A stretch of DNA of 64,000 nucleotides from Actinostola sp. cb2023. Lineage: Eukaryota > Cnidaria > Anthozoa > Actiniaria > Actinostolidae. Under the pieces are notes generated by a model. That model was not told the DNA's origin. It worked only from the letters and a program-made list of their open reading frames with translations, and did not search any database. Below, one piece after another: positions 44,106 through 56,099 of the stretch. Each line of letters begins with the position of its first letter. Positions within the stretch are counted from its first letter, which is position 1. The stretch lies in NCBI GenBank assembly GCA_033675265.1, contig JAUJYZ010001121.1:48240-112239 (forward strand). The letters run 5' to 3'. A program made the position numbers and the translations under genes.

Positions 44106-45150
44106 ATACAGTCCGAGGGCCGTAGGCTGTATATAGCTTAATGCCGACGTGCGAGGTAACTAACAGACTTAGTTCCCAATTCACGTGGTTTTCGCAAAAT
44201 ACCAACAGACCCATTGGTTGGAGGACAAACAATAGAATACCTATCTCCTGAGAGTTATGTACAATTCTTTCTTTCTTTGTTGTGTGTTGTCTAATTGAAG
44301 GCTTTGTAATGGGGCGTTTATCTCGGGTGGGCGGGAAAAAACATTCATCCCTCAAAAACCTTTCATATGAAAGCATGCAATCTGAATTTGAATAGTTATT
44401 ATAAATATTCAGAATAGAGTAGTTTCAATTTTTCACTTCATTTGCAACTATGGCGAGTAGCGACGGCGACATTTTTGTACCGGACTTCCCAGACTTCGAT
44501 ATTAGCGATATTCTGCTCGATTTGGAGTTACTGGCCTACATGTAGTACTACTGCTATGGTACCTACAGTAGTACTACTGCTACGGTAGTTACCGAGGATG
44601 GCAATTGCTCAAAAAGGGGAAACAAAAGAAACATCAGAGCGATTTCTGATATTGAGCTTGCCAAAAGAAATGAAGCTAGAATCCCAGAAGGGACAAAATG
44701 GAGTACATCTTGATGTGATCGAACAACTTGGATTGAATGGGCCGAAGAGCGCACAGAGACCAATATACCACTTCCATTTCTGATTTATATTATATTTATA
44801 TTTATGAATTGAATCGGCTCATTATGAATTCACCGGGCTATATGTGTTTGACCCGGGTCAACGCATATAGCCCGGTGAATTCATAATGAGCTATTCAATT
44901 CAATTCATCAACCCCTCTTTTCCCTGCTGAAGATCAAATCCCTCCCCGGGATGACTTTATTGTTCAACCGGTCTATATCATAGATAATTCCCTATGAATA
45001 ACAAAGAAAACCAAGTGAATTGGGAACTAATGCTTGATACATAACCTATTACATGTATATGTATATATATATATATTGTCCCTGATACATGTATAACTGA
45101 AACTGTTCATGTAGATATGTCTCGATTAAATGTTAACAATACTGCAAGCA
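44106..45150. other. Host flank with short peptide frames and a strong palindrome
   Basis: 44138-44160 continues the host repeat interrupted by the Ngaro-like element. A 31-residue acidic frame (44450-44545, MASSDGDIFVPDFPDFDISD then more) is followed by two copies of GTAGTACTACTGCTA. A second frame (44598-44783) also has no recognisable domain. Either could be a decayed exon. The palindrome 44806-44901 is listed separately. A TATATA microsatellite lies near 45060. Confidence 0.4.
44806..44901. repeat. Near-perfect 96-bp palindrome
   Basis: The arms include GAATTGAAT, GCTCATTATGAATTCACCGG and GCTATATG with complements on the other side. The centre is itself a perfect palindrome, TTGACCCGGGTCAA. 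A transcript would fold into a ~45-bp stem. No coding content. Confidence 0.85.
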
Positions 45151-45155
45151 GTCTT

Positions 45156-45461
45156 TTATACGTTTAGTCTTTGTACCGGCTTAACAATACGTTCAGATCT
45201 TGTTGTGTAGGGTTGATTGCTGTTTCCTGCACTTGTGTCTGTCGTTGTCGCAGGTCGATGGTTAACAACTGGTACTGTTTGAGGTGTTGCCCAGATCTGT
45301 GTTTGTGGTGGTGTCGGTACTGGTGTTGGGCTTTGAGGGGCTGCGTGGTTTGGTCGAAGCGGAGATCTTGTTCGTCGATATGTGACATCAGTTGCGTTCT
45401 TCTTCACTAGGTATGACCTTGGTTCTGGCACAGGGAGTTCTAACTTGATATTTGTGGCCAT
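45156..45461 (-). pseudogene. C-terminal end of a Ty3/Gypsy polyprotein
   Basis: The minus-strand frame contains PRSYLVKKNATDVTYRRTRS near its start, a Pro/Thr-rich linker, and ends in TRSERIVKPVQRLNV. A positively charged segment followed by a TRSGRxVKPPxRL-like end is typical of the tail after the Gypsy integrase. The integrase core is absent. It probably belongs with the Gypsy remnants at 47715-49706 on the same strand. Confidence 0.6.
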
Positions 45462-46541
45462 TTAGAAGCTCTCAAAGTCTGAATACAAATCGCTCGTACG
45501 ATCGATCAGTTTGTATTCGCTGTGTAACCACGTCCTGTGGAATCAAAATCGCCCTCAGGCTTCCCGCGGCCCATCAAACTCGCCCTCAGGCTTCGCGCGG
45601 CCCGGAGCGTCATCGGCCCAGCTAAGAAGAAAAGCTAAAGGGAGGAAAGCAAAGTCACGTGATAATTTAAATTCAAAATAACTGAGGTCTCCTTTCATCG
45701 AAGTCAAAAAAATTCTACTCACAACTTATTCTTCTCTAGAAGAGGATAATGCACTATTTTTGGGCTAAGAAAAGGTAGTGCAAAATACTTAAACAAACTC
45801 TTAAACTTAATCGTCAAATGGCTCGATGTTAACCGCCACTTACTGGGAACGGAAGTAATTTTGCACAGATGATTGACAATATAGAACAATAAGTGTTGAT
45901 GTCCTAGCGTCCTGGGATCGTTGGTCTTGTAAATCCAAACAGATTTCCCGTTGACTCGCTTATTCATGCGGACAACATAGTGGATAATATACTTTACTGC
46001 TCGGCCAATGTTTATCCCCCTAGTGATGTACAGTAGAGGATCGACAATAAGTCTTCCTTATCTTCCTCATATCTTTGTCTCGCGGCCCCAATGACTCGAT
46101 CGAACTTCACCTCTTCTCGACGGAGTTTCGCGAATAAGTAGGGGCTGTTTTGCACACAGTACGTCATACGGTAGTCTCAAATAAACGGACATTATAATGT
46201 ATTTACCGAATTAAGAAAATTTGAACTTTGAACTGTTTTGAAACCTGAAATGTTTCCATAATTGGATTATCTGTAAAGTTACTTCCGTTCCCAGTAAGTT
46301 ACGGTTAACATCACACCATCACGTGACTTTGCTTTCCTCCCTTTAGCTTTTCTTCTCCTCTCGCCTGCGGTGGCGTCTGGGCCGATAACGCAACGGATCG
46401 CGGGAAGCCTGAGGGCGAGTTTGATTCCACAGGACGTGGTTACACAGCGAATACAAACTGATCGATCGTACGAGCGATTTGTATTCAGACTTTGAGAGCT
46501 TCTAAATGGCCACAAATATCAAGTTAGAACTCCCTGTGGTT
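45424..46541. repeat. Inverted repeat, ~240-270 bp arms
   Basis: 45424-45665 and 46313-46541 are inverted copies: both include GGCCATTTAGAAGC (or its complement), TGTATTCGCTGTGTAACCAC and CGTCCTGTGG. A further inverted block, 45827-45860 with 46275-46310, shows that the left arm carries a ~160-bp insertion. The outer ends include the start of the Gypsy-tail frame, so Gypsy sequence is part of the duplication. The spacer is non-coding. Confidence 0.7.
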
Positions 46542-46651
46542 TTGGAGTTGGTTTAACGACTGTTCCTGGTTCCCAACTGTGTCTGTGATTGTCGTAGATG
46601 CGGATCTGTTGACCGACCTGTAGGGGTGTAAATATATAACTTCTCATTTAA

Positions 46652-47212
46652 AGGGGGACTAGTACGTAAATCGTTCAAAGTTTGAGTTAGCTGAAACTTC
46701 ACTGAAATATTCCCAAAGACCCATACAATCACTGGTTAATTTTTTTCTCAAAAATTCCAATGGGAAGTAATGCATTTTTTATGAATCTTTAGAGGTGCCA
46801 GTGACGTCACTGACTCAACCCAATCAATCATCACGGCTTCGCTCCATACATTTCTTCATGTTTAATGTCTTGAATTATTTTATTTCTATGAAGCTAAACG
46901 TTTGTGTGAATGAGTTTTCTTACCTTATATGTGCTTGGGATTGATTGTTTGACTAGTTTTCTTCAGTCCAGAGCTGTTATCTGAACTAACCGTTCAGATA
47001 TTTTGATCACAAAATACAATGAAATGTATGCAGCTGAGTTTGGGTTGAGTCAGTGACGTCACTGGCACCTCTAAAGATTCATAACAATTTATTACTTTCC
47101 ATTGGAATTTTTTTGAGAAAAAAATTAACCAGTGATTGTATGGGTCTTTGAGAATATTTCAGTGAAGTTTCAGCTAAATCAATTTTTGAACGATTTACGT
47201 ACTAGTCCCCCT
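46652..47212. mobile_element. 561-bp MITE at TTAA with ~165-bp inverted arms
   Basis: The ends are AGGGGGACTAGTACGTAAAT and the complement. TTAA lies at 46648-46651 and 47213-47216. Inner arm sequence includes TGACGTCACTG in both arms. It lies next to the LINE fragment, whose frame runs into it. Confidence 0.8.
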
Positions 47213-47628
47213 TTAAAGTAGAGACAATTGTTGAGAATTTTATATTGAAAACATCTCAGATACGTTTCTATGGTAATTTTGTAAATGCGGGCATACACAG
47301 ATTCCCATTCAATATCAGTAACCATAGCCTTTCGACTAATGTCTGCTTGAGCAGTAGGCTGTTTAGCCTTATTCACCAACAACATGTCATATAAGTCAAT
47401 ACTTTTAACTTTAACTGGATTGTAGGAGCTTCCATTAAGAAAAACTTTATCAAATGGTACTAATTCTAAATTGATGTTGTTATGTTGTTTTAAAATTCCC
47501 TTCCATTCATTTGGTAGGGCGTGAATGATACTAGCCCAGCAAAGAAAATCTCCATTATTCAAACCAAAGTCTAGTACTACTTGCCAACTAAATCCTTGTG
47601 TTATCGACCACAAATCAGCAACATACAA
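47213..47628 (-). pseudogene. LINE (L1/Tx1-like) reverse transcriptase C-terminal fragment
   Basis: The minus-strand frame includes WASIIHALPNEWKGIL, VTDIEWESVYARIYK and ETYLRCFQYKILNN. The pattern of a W-x2-IY segment followed by T-x2-RxFQYKILN is common at the C-terminal end of L1/Tx1-type ORF2 proteins in invertebrates. The RT catalytic core and endonuclease are missing. The element is truncated next to the TTAA MITE on one side and Gypsy sequence on the other. Confidence 0.55.
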
Positions 47629-47714
47629 TATACCCTTGTATGAACCTCCAAATTGTACCCTTAATGAACCTCCAAAAATAACTGATGTCTATTAATATGT
47701 GCCTGTTATTCCAA

Positions 47715-49706
47715 AGTGGTTGTCTTAACACGGTGACATCATATTTGAGGGCTCTTAGTACAAACCTCTGTAGCCGTGCTGGGCAGCTAGACAATTTCTT
47801 CTTAAAAATAGGTTCCAGTGGCTTATGATGCTTATGATCTGTGTTGATCGTGAAGCGTTTGCCATAGATGAAGTAGTAGAAACGTTCTCACCCCCACACT
47901 ACTCCAAAGGTTTCTCTCTGCAATGTTGCTGTATCTTTATTCTGTCTCGGTTAGGGCTTTGGAAGCGTAAAGAACTGGTTGTCCTTGTTGCGGTAGTACG
48001 GCGCCCAGGCCTTTCTGGGATGCATCTGTTTGTATGACTGTTTCAGCGTTGGGGTCGAAGTATCTTAGAACACCCAGGGTTGAGACTTCTAGTTTGACTT
48101 CGTTGAATGCTTTGTCGTGTTCAGGTCCCCATACATATGCTACTTCTTTCTTGGTTAGTTCTAGGAGAGGGGCGGTGAGGGTTGCCAATCTCCCGGAGTA
48201 TCGTGTCAAGAAGTTTGTTAGTCCCAAGAAACTCTGAAATTCCTTGACGTCGTTGGGGGGTTTCATGCTTTGTATTGCAGCTACTGTTTTGTTGTCAGGT
48301 CTCAATCCTTGGGAGCTACAAGTGCGTCCAAAGAAGCTGACTTCTTTACATTTGAACTGTAGTTTGTCCTTGTTGAATACGATCCCTTTTTCTCTTGCTC
48401 TTTCCATGAGATTGGTGAGGCTGTCGTCATGCTAATTCTCTGTAGAGCCATATACAAAAGTATCATCTGCTATACCTCTTACTTCGGCAAGGCTTTCTAG
48501 CGCTGTGTCTAGTTTTTTTTTATACGCTAAACCAAACGGCAATCTTTTAAAATGAAACCTTCCGAAGGGGGTGCTGAATGTAGTCAAGTAGGAGCTCTCT
48601 TCATCCAGTGGAACATGACAATAGCCCTTTTGGGCATCGACAATGGTGAAAACCTTTGCGTCGTGTAGGTCGGCGACTACTTCGTCGACTGTCCTAGTGT
48701 AATAGTGTTCACGATTTGCCCGGCACTTGTTGAGCTACCTTGGGCCCAGGCATACTCTAAGTTTGGTGATTTCGCCTTTGTCGTTGACTCTCTCGCTTAG
48801 AACGATACTATTAACCCAGTCGATGGGCTTGTTCACTTGTTGTGATGACTTCGAGTTCATCCTGTCGAGTTCTTCTTTATATGTTTCACGCAGGTGCACT
48901 GGGACGGTGCGTGGAGGGTGTATGACTGGTTCTGCACCAGGATCGAGGGTAATGTGGTAGGGCTTGTTGTTGAATGTTTCAAGGCCTTCAAATCTGTCTT
49001 GGTAGTCAATGATGAGTTTATCCTTGTTGAGGGGTGTATGTCGTTGTTGACTTTCCATTGGGGGTCTGTGCCCCATCTGTACTTGGGCAGTTTGTTCTCG
49101 CTTTGTCGACTCAATACTGCGGTTAAACTTGATCAGTCCTAGTTCCTCTGAGGTCTTGCATCCGAGTATTGCTAGTCCAGGTACTTCTGTTTGGGTTTCC
49201 GTATTTCTGCACCCTGAACCTCTATGGTTTTGGTTTGCGCTTGTTTGTCACGTAGCTTTCTTTCTGTTTTGCTGTTTCAAAGCGTTTAAAATGTTAAACT
49301 GTTTCCCTTCAGCTATGCATTTTTTTCGGATGACGTCAGAGTCTACTCCGAATACTAATCAGTCACGCATGAGTTCACTGTGTAATTCTGTCGGTTAACC
49401 ACTATTTTGAAAAATTAATTTTGCTTCTGTGAGAAAGTCGTCTTGCGGGCGGTTATTCTGCTTTAGACTACGCAAATAATAGCGATTTTGATATGTGGTT
49501 GGCCTGTGGTTCGACGTGCTTTTCGAATCGCTTCCAGTATTCTGTAAGATCTTTCTCTTGAGTGTAGGTAAAGTCCACGTGTTGAAAAAAACGACGCTAT
49601 GGTGGTCCCCCTTCCAAAGCAACAGGTATTTGAACTTTTGGTCGCTCGAAGACGTTTTTAGTGAGCCGTCGAACAGCAGTTGACATTTCTGCTTGAATCG
49701 CTTCAA
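47715..49706 (-). pseudogene. Ty3/Gypsy retrotransposon remnant (gag, RT, RNase H)
   Basis: Minus strand, in order. A gag segment lies at 49706-49395 (KFKYLLLWKGD, RYYLRSLKQNN). The RT N-terminus is at 49076-48735 (FEGLETF, GAEPVIHPPRTVPV, PIDWVNSIV). The RT core near 48490 has the catalytic GIADDTFVYG. RT thumb and RNase H lie at 48407-47937 (FLGLTNFL, DASQKGLGAVL, LYASKALTETE), continuing in broken frames to about 47715 (KPLEPIFKKKLS). The protease cannot be placed, the integrase core is missing, and no LTR was recognised. Several frameshifts occur. Its gag end abuts the ~77-bp array at 49730, the left edge of the second duplicon. Confidence 0.8.
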
Positions 49707-49729
49707 GGGCGAGGTTAGACCACGACAAG

Positions 49730-51960
49730 ATGTACTTCTCTCTGAGATTCCTATTGCTCAATAAATGGATATTCTCCACTGCTTTTCCTATTTGCTCATG
49801 CATCTATAGTTCTTCTCTCTGGGAGTCCTATTGGACAATAAATGGATATTCTCCACTTATTCTCCTATTTGCACATGCACCCATAGTCCTTCTCTCTGGG
49901 AGTCCTATTGGACAATAAAGGAATATTCTCCACTTATTATCCTCTATGCACATGCATCTATTGTCCTTCTCTCTGGGAGTCCTATTGGACAATAAAGGAA
50001 TATTATTCACTTATTCTCCTCTATGCACATGCATCTGTAGTCCTTCTCTCTGGGAGTCCTATTGTTCAATAAATGGATATTCCCCACTTATTCTCCTTTT
50101 TGTCATTAAGGTGATATTCTCCACTTATAATCCTATTTGCACATCCACCTGTGGTCCCTTCTCTCTGGGAGTCCTATTGTTCATTATGGTGACATTCTCT
50201 ACATTTTCTCCTCTATGCACATGCATCTGTAGTCCTTCTCTCTGGGAGTCCTATTGGTCAATAAAGTGATATTCTCCACTTATTCTGTTATATTCACATG
50301 CACCTATAGTCCTTATCTTATCTCTGGGAGTCCTATTGTTCAATAAGACGATATTCTCCACTTCTTCTCCTCTATGTACATGCACCTATAGTCCTTCTCT
50401 CTGGGAGTCATATTGGACAATAAAGGAATATTCTCCACTTATTCTCCTCTATGCACATGCATCTGTAGTCCTTCTCTCTGCGAGTCCTATTGTTCAATAA
50501 ATGGATATTCTTCAGTTATTCTCCTCTATGCACATGCACCTATAGTCCTTCTCTCTGGGAGTCATATTGGACAATAAAGGAATATTCTCCACTTATTCTC
50601 CTCTATGCACATGCATCTGTAGTCCTTCTCTCTGGGAGTCCTATTGCTCAATAAATGGATATTCTTCAGTTATTCTCCTTTATGCACATGCACCTATAGT
50701 CCTTCTCTCTCGGAGTGCTATTGGACAATAAATGGATATTCTCCTCTTATTCTCCTATTTGCACATGCATCAATTTTCCTTCTCTCGGGGATTCCAATTG
50801 GTCAATCAAGGGATATTCTCCACTTATTCTGCTCTATTCATATGTGCCTATAGTCCTTCTGTCCGAGAGTCCTATTGGACAATAAGGGGATATTCTCAAC
50901 GTATTCTACTCTATGCACATGCATCTGTAGTCCTCCTTCTCTCTTGGATTCCTAATGGTCAATAAAGGGATATTCTTCACTTATTCTGTTATATTCACAT
51001 GCACCTATAGTCCTTATCTTATCTCTGGGAGTCCTATTGTTCAATAAGACGATATTCTCCACTTCTTCTCCTCTATGTACATGCACCTATAGTCCTTCTC
51101 TCTGGGAGTCATATTGGACAATAAAGGAATATTCTCCACTTATTCTCCTCTATGCACATGCATCTGTAGTCCTTCTCTCTGCGAGTCCTATTGTTCAATA
51201 AATGGATATTCTTCAGTTATTCTCCTCTATGCACATGCACCTATAGTCCTTCTCTCTGGGAGTCATATTGGACAATAAAGGAATATTCTCCACTTATTCT
51301 CCTCTATGCACATGCATCTGTAGTCCTTCTCTCTGGGAGTCCTATTGCTCAATAAATGGATATTCTTCAGTTATTCTCCTTTATGCACATGCACCTATAG
51401 TCCTTCTCTCTCGGAGTGCTATTGGACAATAAATGGATATTCTCCTCTTATTCTCCTATTTGCACATGCATCAATTTTCCTTCTCTCGGGGATTCCAATT
51501 GGTCAATCAAGGGATATTCTCCACTTATTCTGCTCTATTCATATGTGCCTATAGTCCTTCTGTCCGAGAGTCCTATTGGACAATAAGGGGATATTCTCAA
51601 CGTATTCTACTCTATGCACATGCATCTGTAGTCCTCCTTCTCTCTTGGATTCCTAATGGTCAATAAAGGGATATTCTTCACTTATTATCCTCTGTGCATA
51701 TGCAGCTATAGTCCTTGTCTCTGCACATGCGTCTATAGTCCTCTCTGAAATTGCTATTTGTCAATAAATGGATATTCTCCACTTATTCGATCCTGCTCTA
51801 TGCACGTACACCTATTATCCTTCTCTCTGTGATTCCTATTGAACAATAAAGGGATTTTCTCCACTTATTCCCCGGTATGCATATCCACCTGAAGTCCTTT
51901 TGCTTCTCTCTGGTAATACAAATTGGTCAATAATGGGATATTCACAATCAAGGGATATTG
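49730..51960. repeat. ~75-77 bp tandem array (array 3) with a 701-bp internal duplication
   Basis: The same unit as array 1, at the same position 3' of the second GPCR. About 50275-50975 and 50976-51676 are two essentially identical 701-bp blocks, each of about nine units. That implies a recent unequal exchange, or alternatively an assembly duplication. The plus-strand frames through it are by-products of the repeats. Confidence 0.9.
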
Positions 51961-53095
51961 TTGCGTGTGGTCCAGTTATTATAATAAATCCCTATACAAC
52001 CGAATATAAATATAAATCATATGGCCTAAATATACCTATCAATTGTCTTCTGGGAGGATTGCATAACAGCAAAAAGTAATTATATAATAGACCGTGCGGC
52101 ATGATTGCACGTTACAATCCACATTCGTAATAATATTTTACAAGCCTGTTTGCTGAAAATAACAAGATCACACGTCTACACGGTTAATACTTATTTAACT
52201 TATTAACCGTGTGGCGGGGATAGCATGTATGTACTTTATGGGCCCACAGCATTTTCTAAATTATTCGTTTGCATTGAACCAATAGTGCGTGCACCTTGCG
52301 CGTTATTAGACGCATTGTCATTGTTATTAAGAAGTGAGCGGCATTTGAGAACGCACACAAATGCTCGTCGAAACTGAGGGTTGAGGATTCCATAGATGAT
52401 TGGATTAACACAGCTACTAGTAAAAATCAAATAAATACCAAATGCAAACACGGCATGCGGCGCCATAATTCCTGCCGTCTCTAACAATACCACAGACGAG
52501 ACAGGAATCCACGCGAGCATAAAGAAACACACGACAGCAAACGTGGACTTCAAGAGCTTGATGTCCGTTGTGTGTCCAGCTGTAGAGTTTGGATTATGAG
52601 CGTTAATGTTTGCAGTGCTTGATTTGACAGTTTTGTAGATCTTGTAGTAGCAGGTAAAGATGATTATGGTCGTGCAATTCAAAGCACCGCCCTCTAGGAG
52701 CACGATATAAGAGATATGTTTCATATCCCATACCAAATTACACATACAAAGAGTATTGTGGTATTGCATGAGACCCCATCCATAGAGTGGAGGCGTGGAC
52801 AGTAGAATCGCTGTAATCCACACAATTAAGCAATAAACAACAGCATTGCGTCGGCTTTTAAAATACTTTGGATAGGTAGCACTTCTGACAATCCTGAAGT
52901 AACGGTTAACTGCAATCAGTCCCATTGTAAGGATGGAACACAACGCAAAAGTGAACAACATGAAGCCCACCCAGGGACAGAATGCATCATTTAGAACCCA
53001 TTCACCATTCACGAGAGATAAAACCCAGAGAGGCATAACAAAGATTGCCATGAAGACATCAGTCCAGGCCAAACTTTCTATGAAAACATTAGATA

Positions 53096-56000
53096 TCATC
53101 GCCAGAAATTACGATCATCCTGAGCCGGAAGTCACGCAACGGTTTTCCGATTTGGAAGTATGACTTCGAGTGTCAGTCAAATTCGCTCCTAACACGTTCA
53201 CAGAAATACTCAATTCTGATTGGCTGAAAGCATTAAAATCGTGATAAATCCCGCCAAAATTATATTTTATTATCATATTTTTGGATAATCTCGGTCCCAA
53301 TCCTTTTTCCTTTGTGTTTTCCAAGTATTTCGTTTGTGTGATATGGGGAACTGGCACTATTGTCACATGCGATGTGTTTGCAAAGTGAAGCAGCAGGATG
53401 CCATCGGGTAATTTCACTTCGGTTTCTATCGTTTTACTCTAAAAAATTGGCCAGTTTTTGTTTTGAATAGATACATATCTATGTGAACAATGTTTTTACA
53501 GTACAATGTGGATAACTGTTTCTATGCAAGGTTACTTTTATGCCTAGAAAGCCATCGTGTTCCCGGCCAGCGTGTTGTTGTCCGACTGCTGTGACGAGTG
53601 GGGTCACGTACCGACGCCGAACTAAAGATCGCCGCGGCTTTTGAGATTTGCCGGGTTAACAGCGAAAGACGATACAATATCAGAATCAAAGGCACCATTT
53701 GGTGAACTCGTGGATTCCCGTATGTGAGTGACGAGGAAACGCCTTGAAGAATACGTTAGGGCATGTTTGAGCATGGAACCAGCACATGTCATATATATTT
53801 GTTATCTTTCGTGATCAATGTGCCGTATGTTTTACATTTCGTTCTTAGAGAGAAAACGTATTTGAACATTAAGTAAAATGTATTCAAGAAGTAAAGTTCA
53901 ATGCTTGATTAACATCTGTGTTGTGTCTATTTTTCATCTAGACTTCGAAATAAAGTCGAGTTGTTCACCATGTTTACACGGGTAATAGCTTTTACAAAGG
54001 AATACCAAACGAACGAAAATATACCAATAAATCGTATAATGACGCATAATAAACTACTACTACTACTACATATTTAGCTTAGTACATGCAGAGAGTGAAA
54101 CAATGATATGAAACACTTTATACCCGATAATCCGCTTCAGTGAAGGCGTCCAAAAACGGCTTTAAGTTTGTCCCACTAATAAACTTAACTCCAACATTTA
54201 TCTTCTCTTTCTCCTTCGAAGACGACAAAGGAAACTGCCATGTGATTCAAGTCAGTGACACTGAGTAGACCATAGGTTAATATTCCATCCTCGATCCTCC
54301 CTGAATGCTTTGTAAACTTGGCTTTCTTCCGACTCGGCACAATCGGCTATACGGTGTATACTCGATGTGTTGTAGCATATAGTAGGGTTTTTTTACTCTA
54401 TCAGAGCACTGAGTATTTGTCGCTTGCAAACTGGTTTGTTTAGAGTATACATAGTTAATTGGTTTTCAGGGTATTTCCAGGGTTGAATGCCTAAAGTCCG
54501 ATAAAATATTGTCGATGCCAAGTACAATGGCAATGGCCGCCGTTTTGTATGAAATGAGAGAGCCCTGGGAACGAGTTTACAATTTGGTGCATATATTAAC
54601 TTTCCCCCATCTCATCCCAATAACTCGTGGATGCTACGCAATCCACGAGTTAAAAAGGAATGCGTATGTAATAGAATTGTAGCCATATGAACTTTTATTT
54701 CTCAATAAAAACTCTGAATCTGTGTTTCAAGTGGTGAACTTCAGATAGAATCAGGAGAGGAAGGATATCCATTGTTTTTGTTGTCAGCAACATATAATTT
54801 GAAGCCCAAGAACTATTTTCGGATGAACTGTTCTTTTAGAGTTGCTTGATATTCGCTACAAATGCTCTTTGTACTTGTATTATGAAGATGTTGTATGTCA
54901 ATTGTCACCGATGTTTACAACGTGATAGCCGGTAGAACAATACACTCAGCAGTCATTTCCTGTATCAAATTGTTCTTCGTACTGATTGACTCAGGTAAAG
55001 TAATATTTTCTAGTTGTTCCCCATTTCAAATAAAGAAGATATTCCATGTGTATAAATGCTATAAAGTTATTCAATGATATGTGGTTAAACATTTTTCAAA
55101 AAGTATCCCTCTGCATTACAGTTCTAAATTGAAATTCAAAATTCGCGCTCAAAGACGAAGTAGCCAATGAACTGTGCGGATAATAATTCGATTAAGGTGT
55201 TTTATAATTGGATCCCAACTGTCATTTATGCATTAGAACTGCCTAATATGCCTACCTCTTATGCGGAGCATTACTTAAACACCATTCGAATTGAAAACAA
55301 CTAGCAAACTGTATGTGTAAGGTATATTTAGAGCTCAATATTATCGAATAAATATTTTAGAAGCGAAATACTGGCTCATGTCGACGAAATCAATGAATAG
55401 CACAGGGAGCCCAAGCGCCCTCAGGCCCGGACTCGGAGAAATCAAACTAATTTCGACGGTATGCCTGTGCTTTAACAGCTATCCCATGGATCTTTACGGC
55501 ACTGAAAGATGGATGTCTGAGCTTTAGTTTGATGCCAAACATGCAGCAGTTCGGTTAAAATGTCCAAGTTTCAAGGTTCATTACTTCACAAGATGACTCT
55601 ATTACAACTCCCAAAAAGTGTAAAGTTTGAAGTCAAAAAGGAAAGATTTATAGAGCAGTAAACCAGTTTAATTTAATGGATCTAGAAGAACTAATATGTC
55701 TATTATACGAATCCACCTGGGAAAATTTGATGAAGCAATGGATTATCTTGCAATCCGGCCAAGACTCACATCGGTTGAACCTATTGATGACCAATTTGTC
55801 AATGATTTGGTGATCATGTATGTCGCTTTGCGTGAGAATTGTAGTATTATAGAAAACTGAATAAAGGAAAGGTAAGGAACTTGATTTTGAATGTTATTTG
55901 TCTTTATATACGTTAAAATGATATCGAAGAAACTATATCCACCTGGGAAAATTAGAAATATTGAACGGGTACGATTATATTTGCTATGGTTTGAACAAAC

Positions 56001-56099
56001 ATATACATTTCTTTGTAAACATTATTCGTTAATTTGATTCTCACTTGGGTGAAACCGCTGACTGGCTGCCGATCAGGATGACCGGAATTTCTGGCCATG
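53096..56099. mobile_element. 3,004-bp DNA transposon inserted in GPCR 2 (TA target)
   Basis: TA lies at 53094-53095 and 56100-56101. The ends are TCATCGCCAGAAATTACGAT and, on the opposite strand, CATGGCCAGAAATTCCGGTC, giving ~25-bp imperfect TIRs that continue into CATCCTGA. Removing one TA plus the element restores the receptor reading frame. Frames inside are short (53115-53417 minus, 55696-55860 plus) and I recognise no transposase, so it looks non-autonomous or decayed. A 12-bp-stem hairpin occurs at 54621-54652 (TAACTCGTGGAT and complement). Confidence 0.8.
55696..55860 (+). other. Short protein-like frame inside the GPCR 2 insertion
   Basis: 54 codons starting MSIIRIHLGKFDEAMDYLAI and ending in a TGA. 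The composition and the LGKFDEAMDYL stretch look like real protein sequence, perhaps helical-repeat-like. There is no recognisable family and no obvious splice partner. A second ATCCACCTGGGAAAAT at 55938 repeats part of it. Function unknown. Confidence 0.2.

Noticed and set aside
49730..51960. Many short plus-strand frames rich in LLSGSPIGQ-like peptides
   Set aside because: Each is the translation of the ~77-bp array; the same peptides occur in arrays 1 and 2.
53550..53660. Cysteine-rich plus-strand stretch in the GPCR 2 insertion as a zinc finger
   Set aside because: The cysteines do not match THAP, BED or other transposase finger spacing, and the frame closes quickly.
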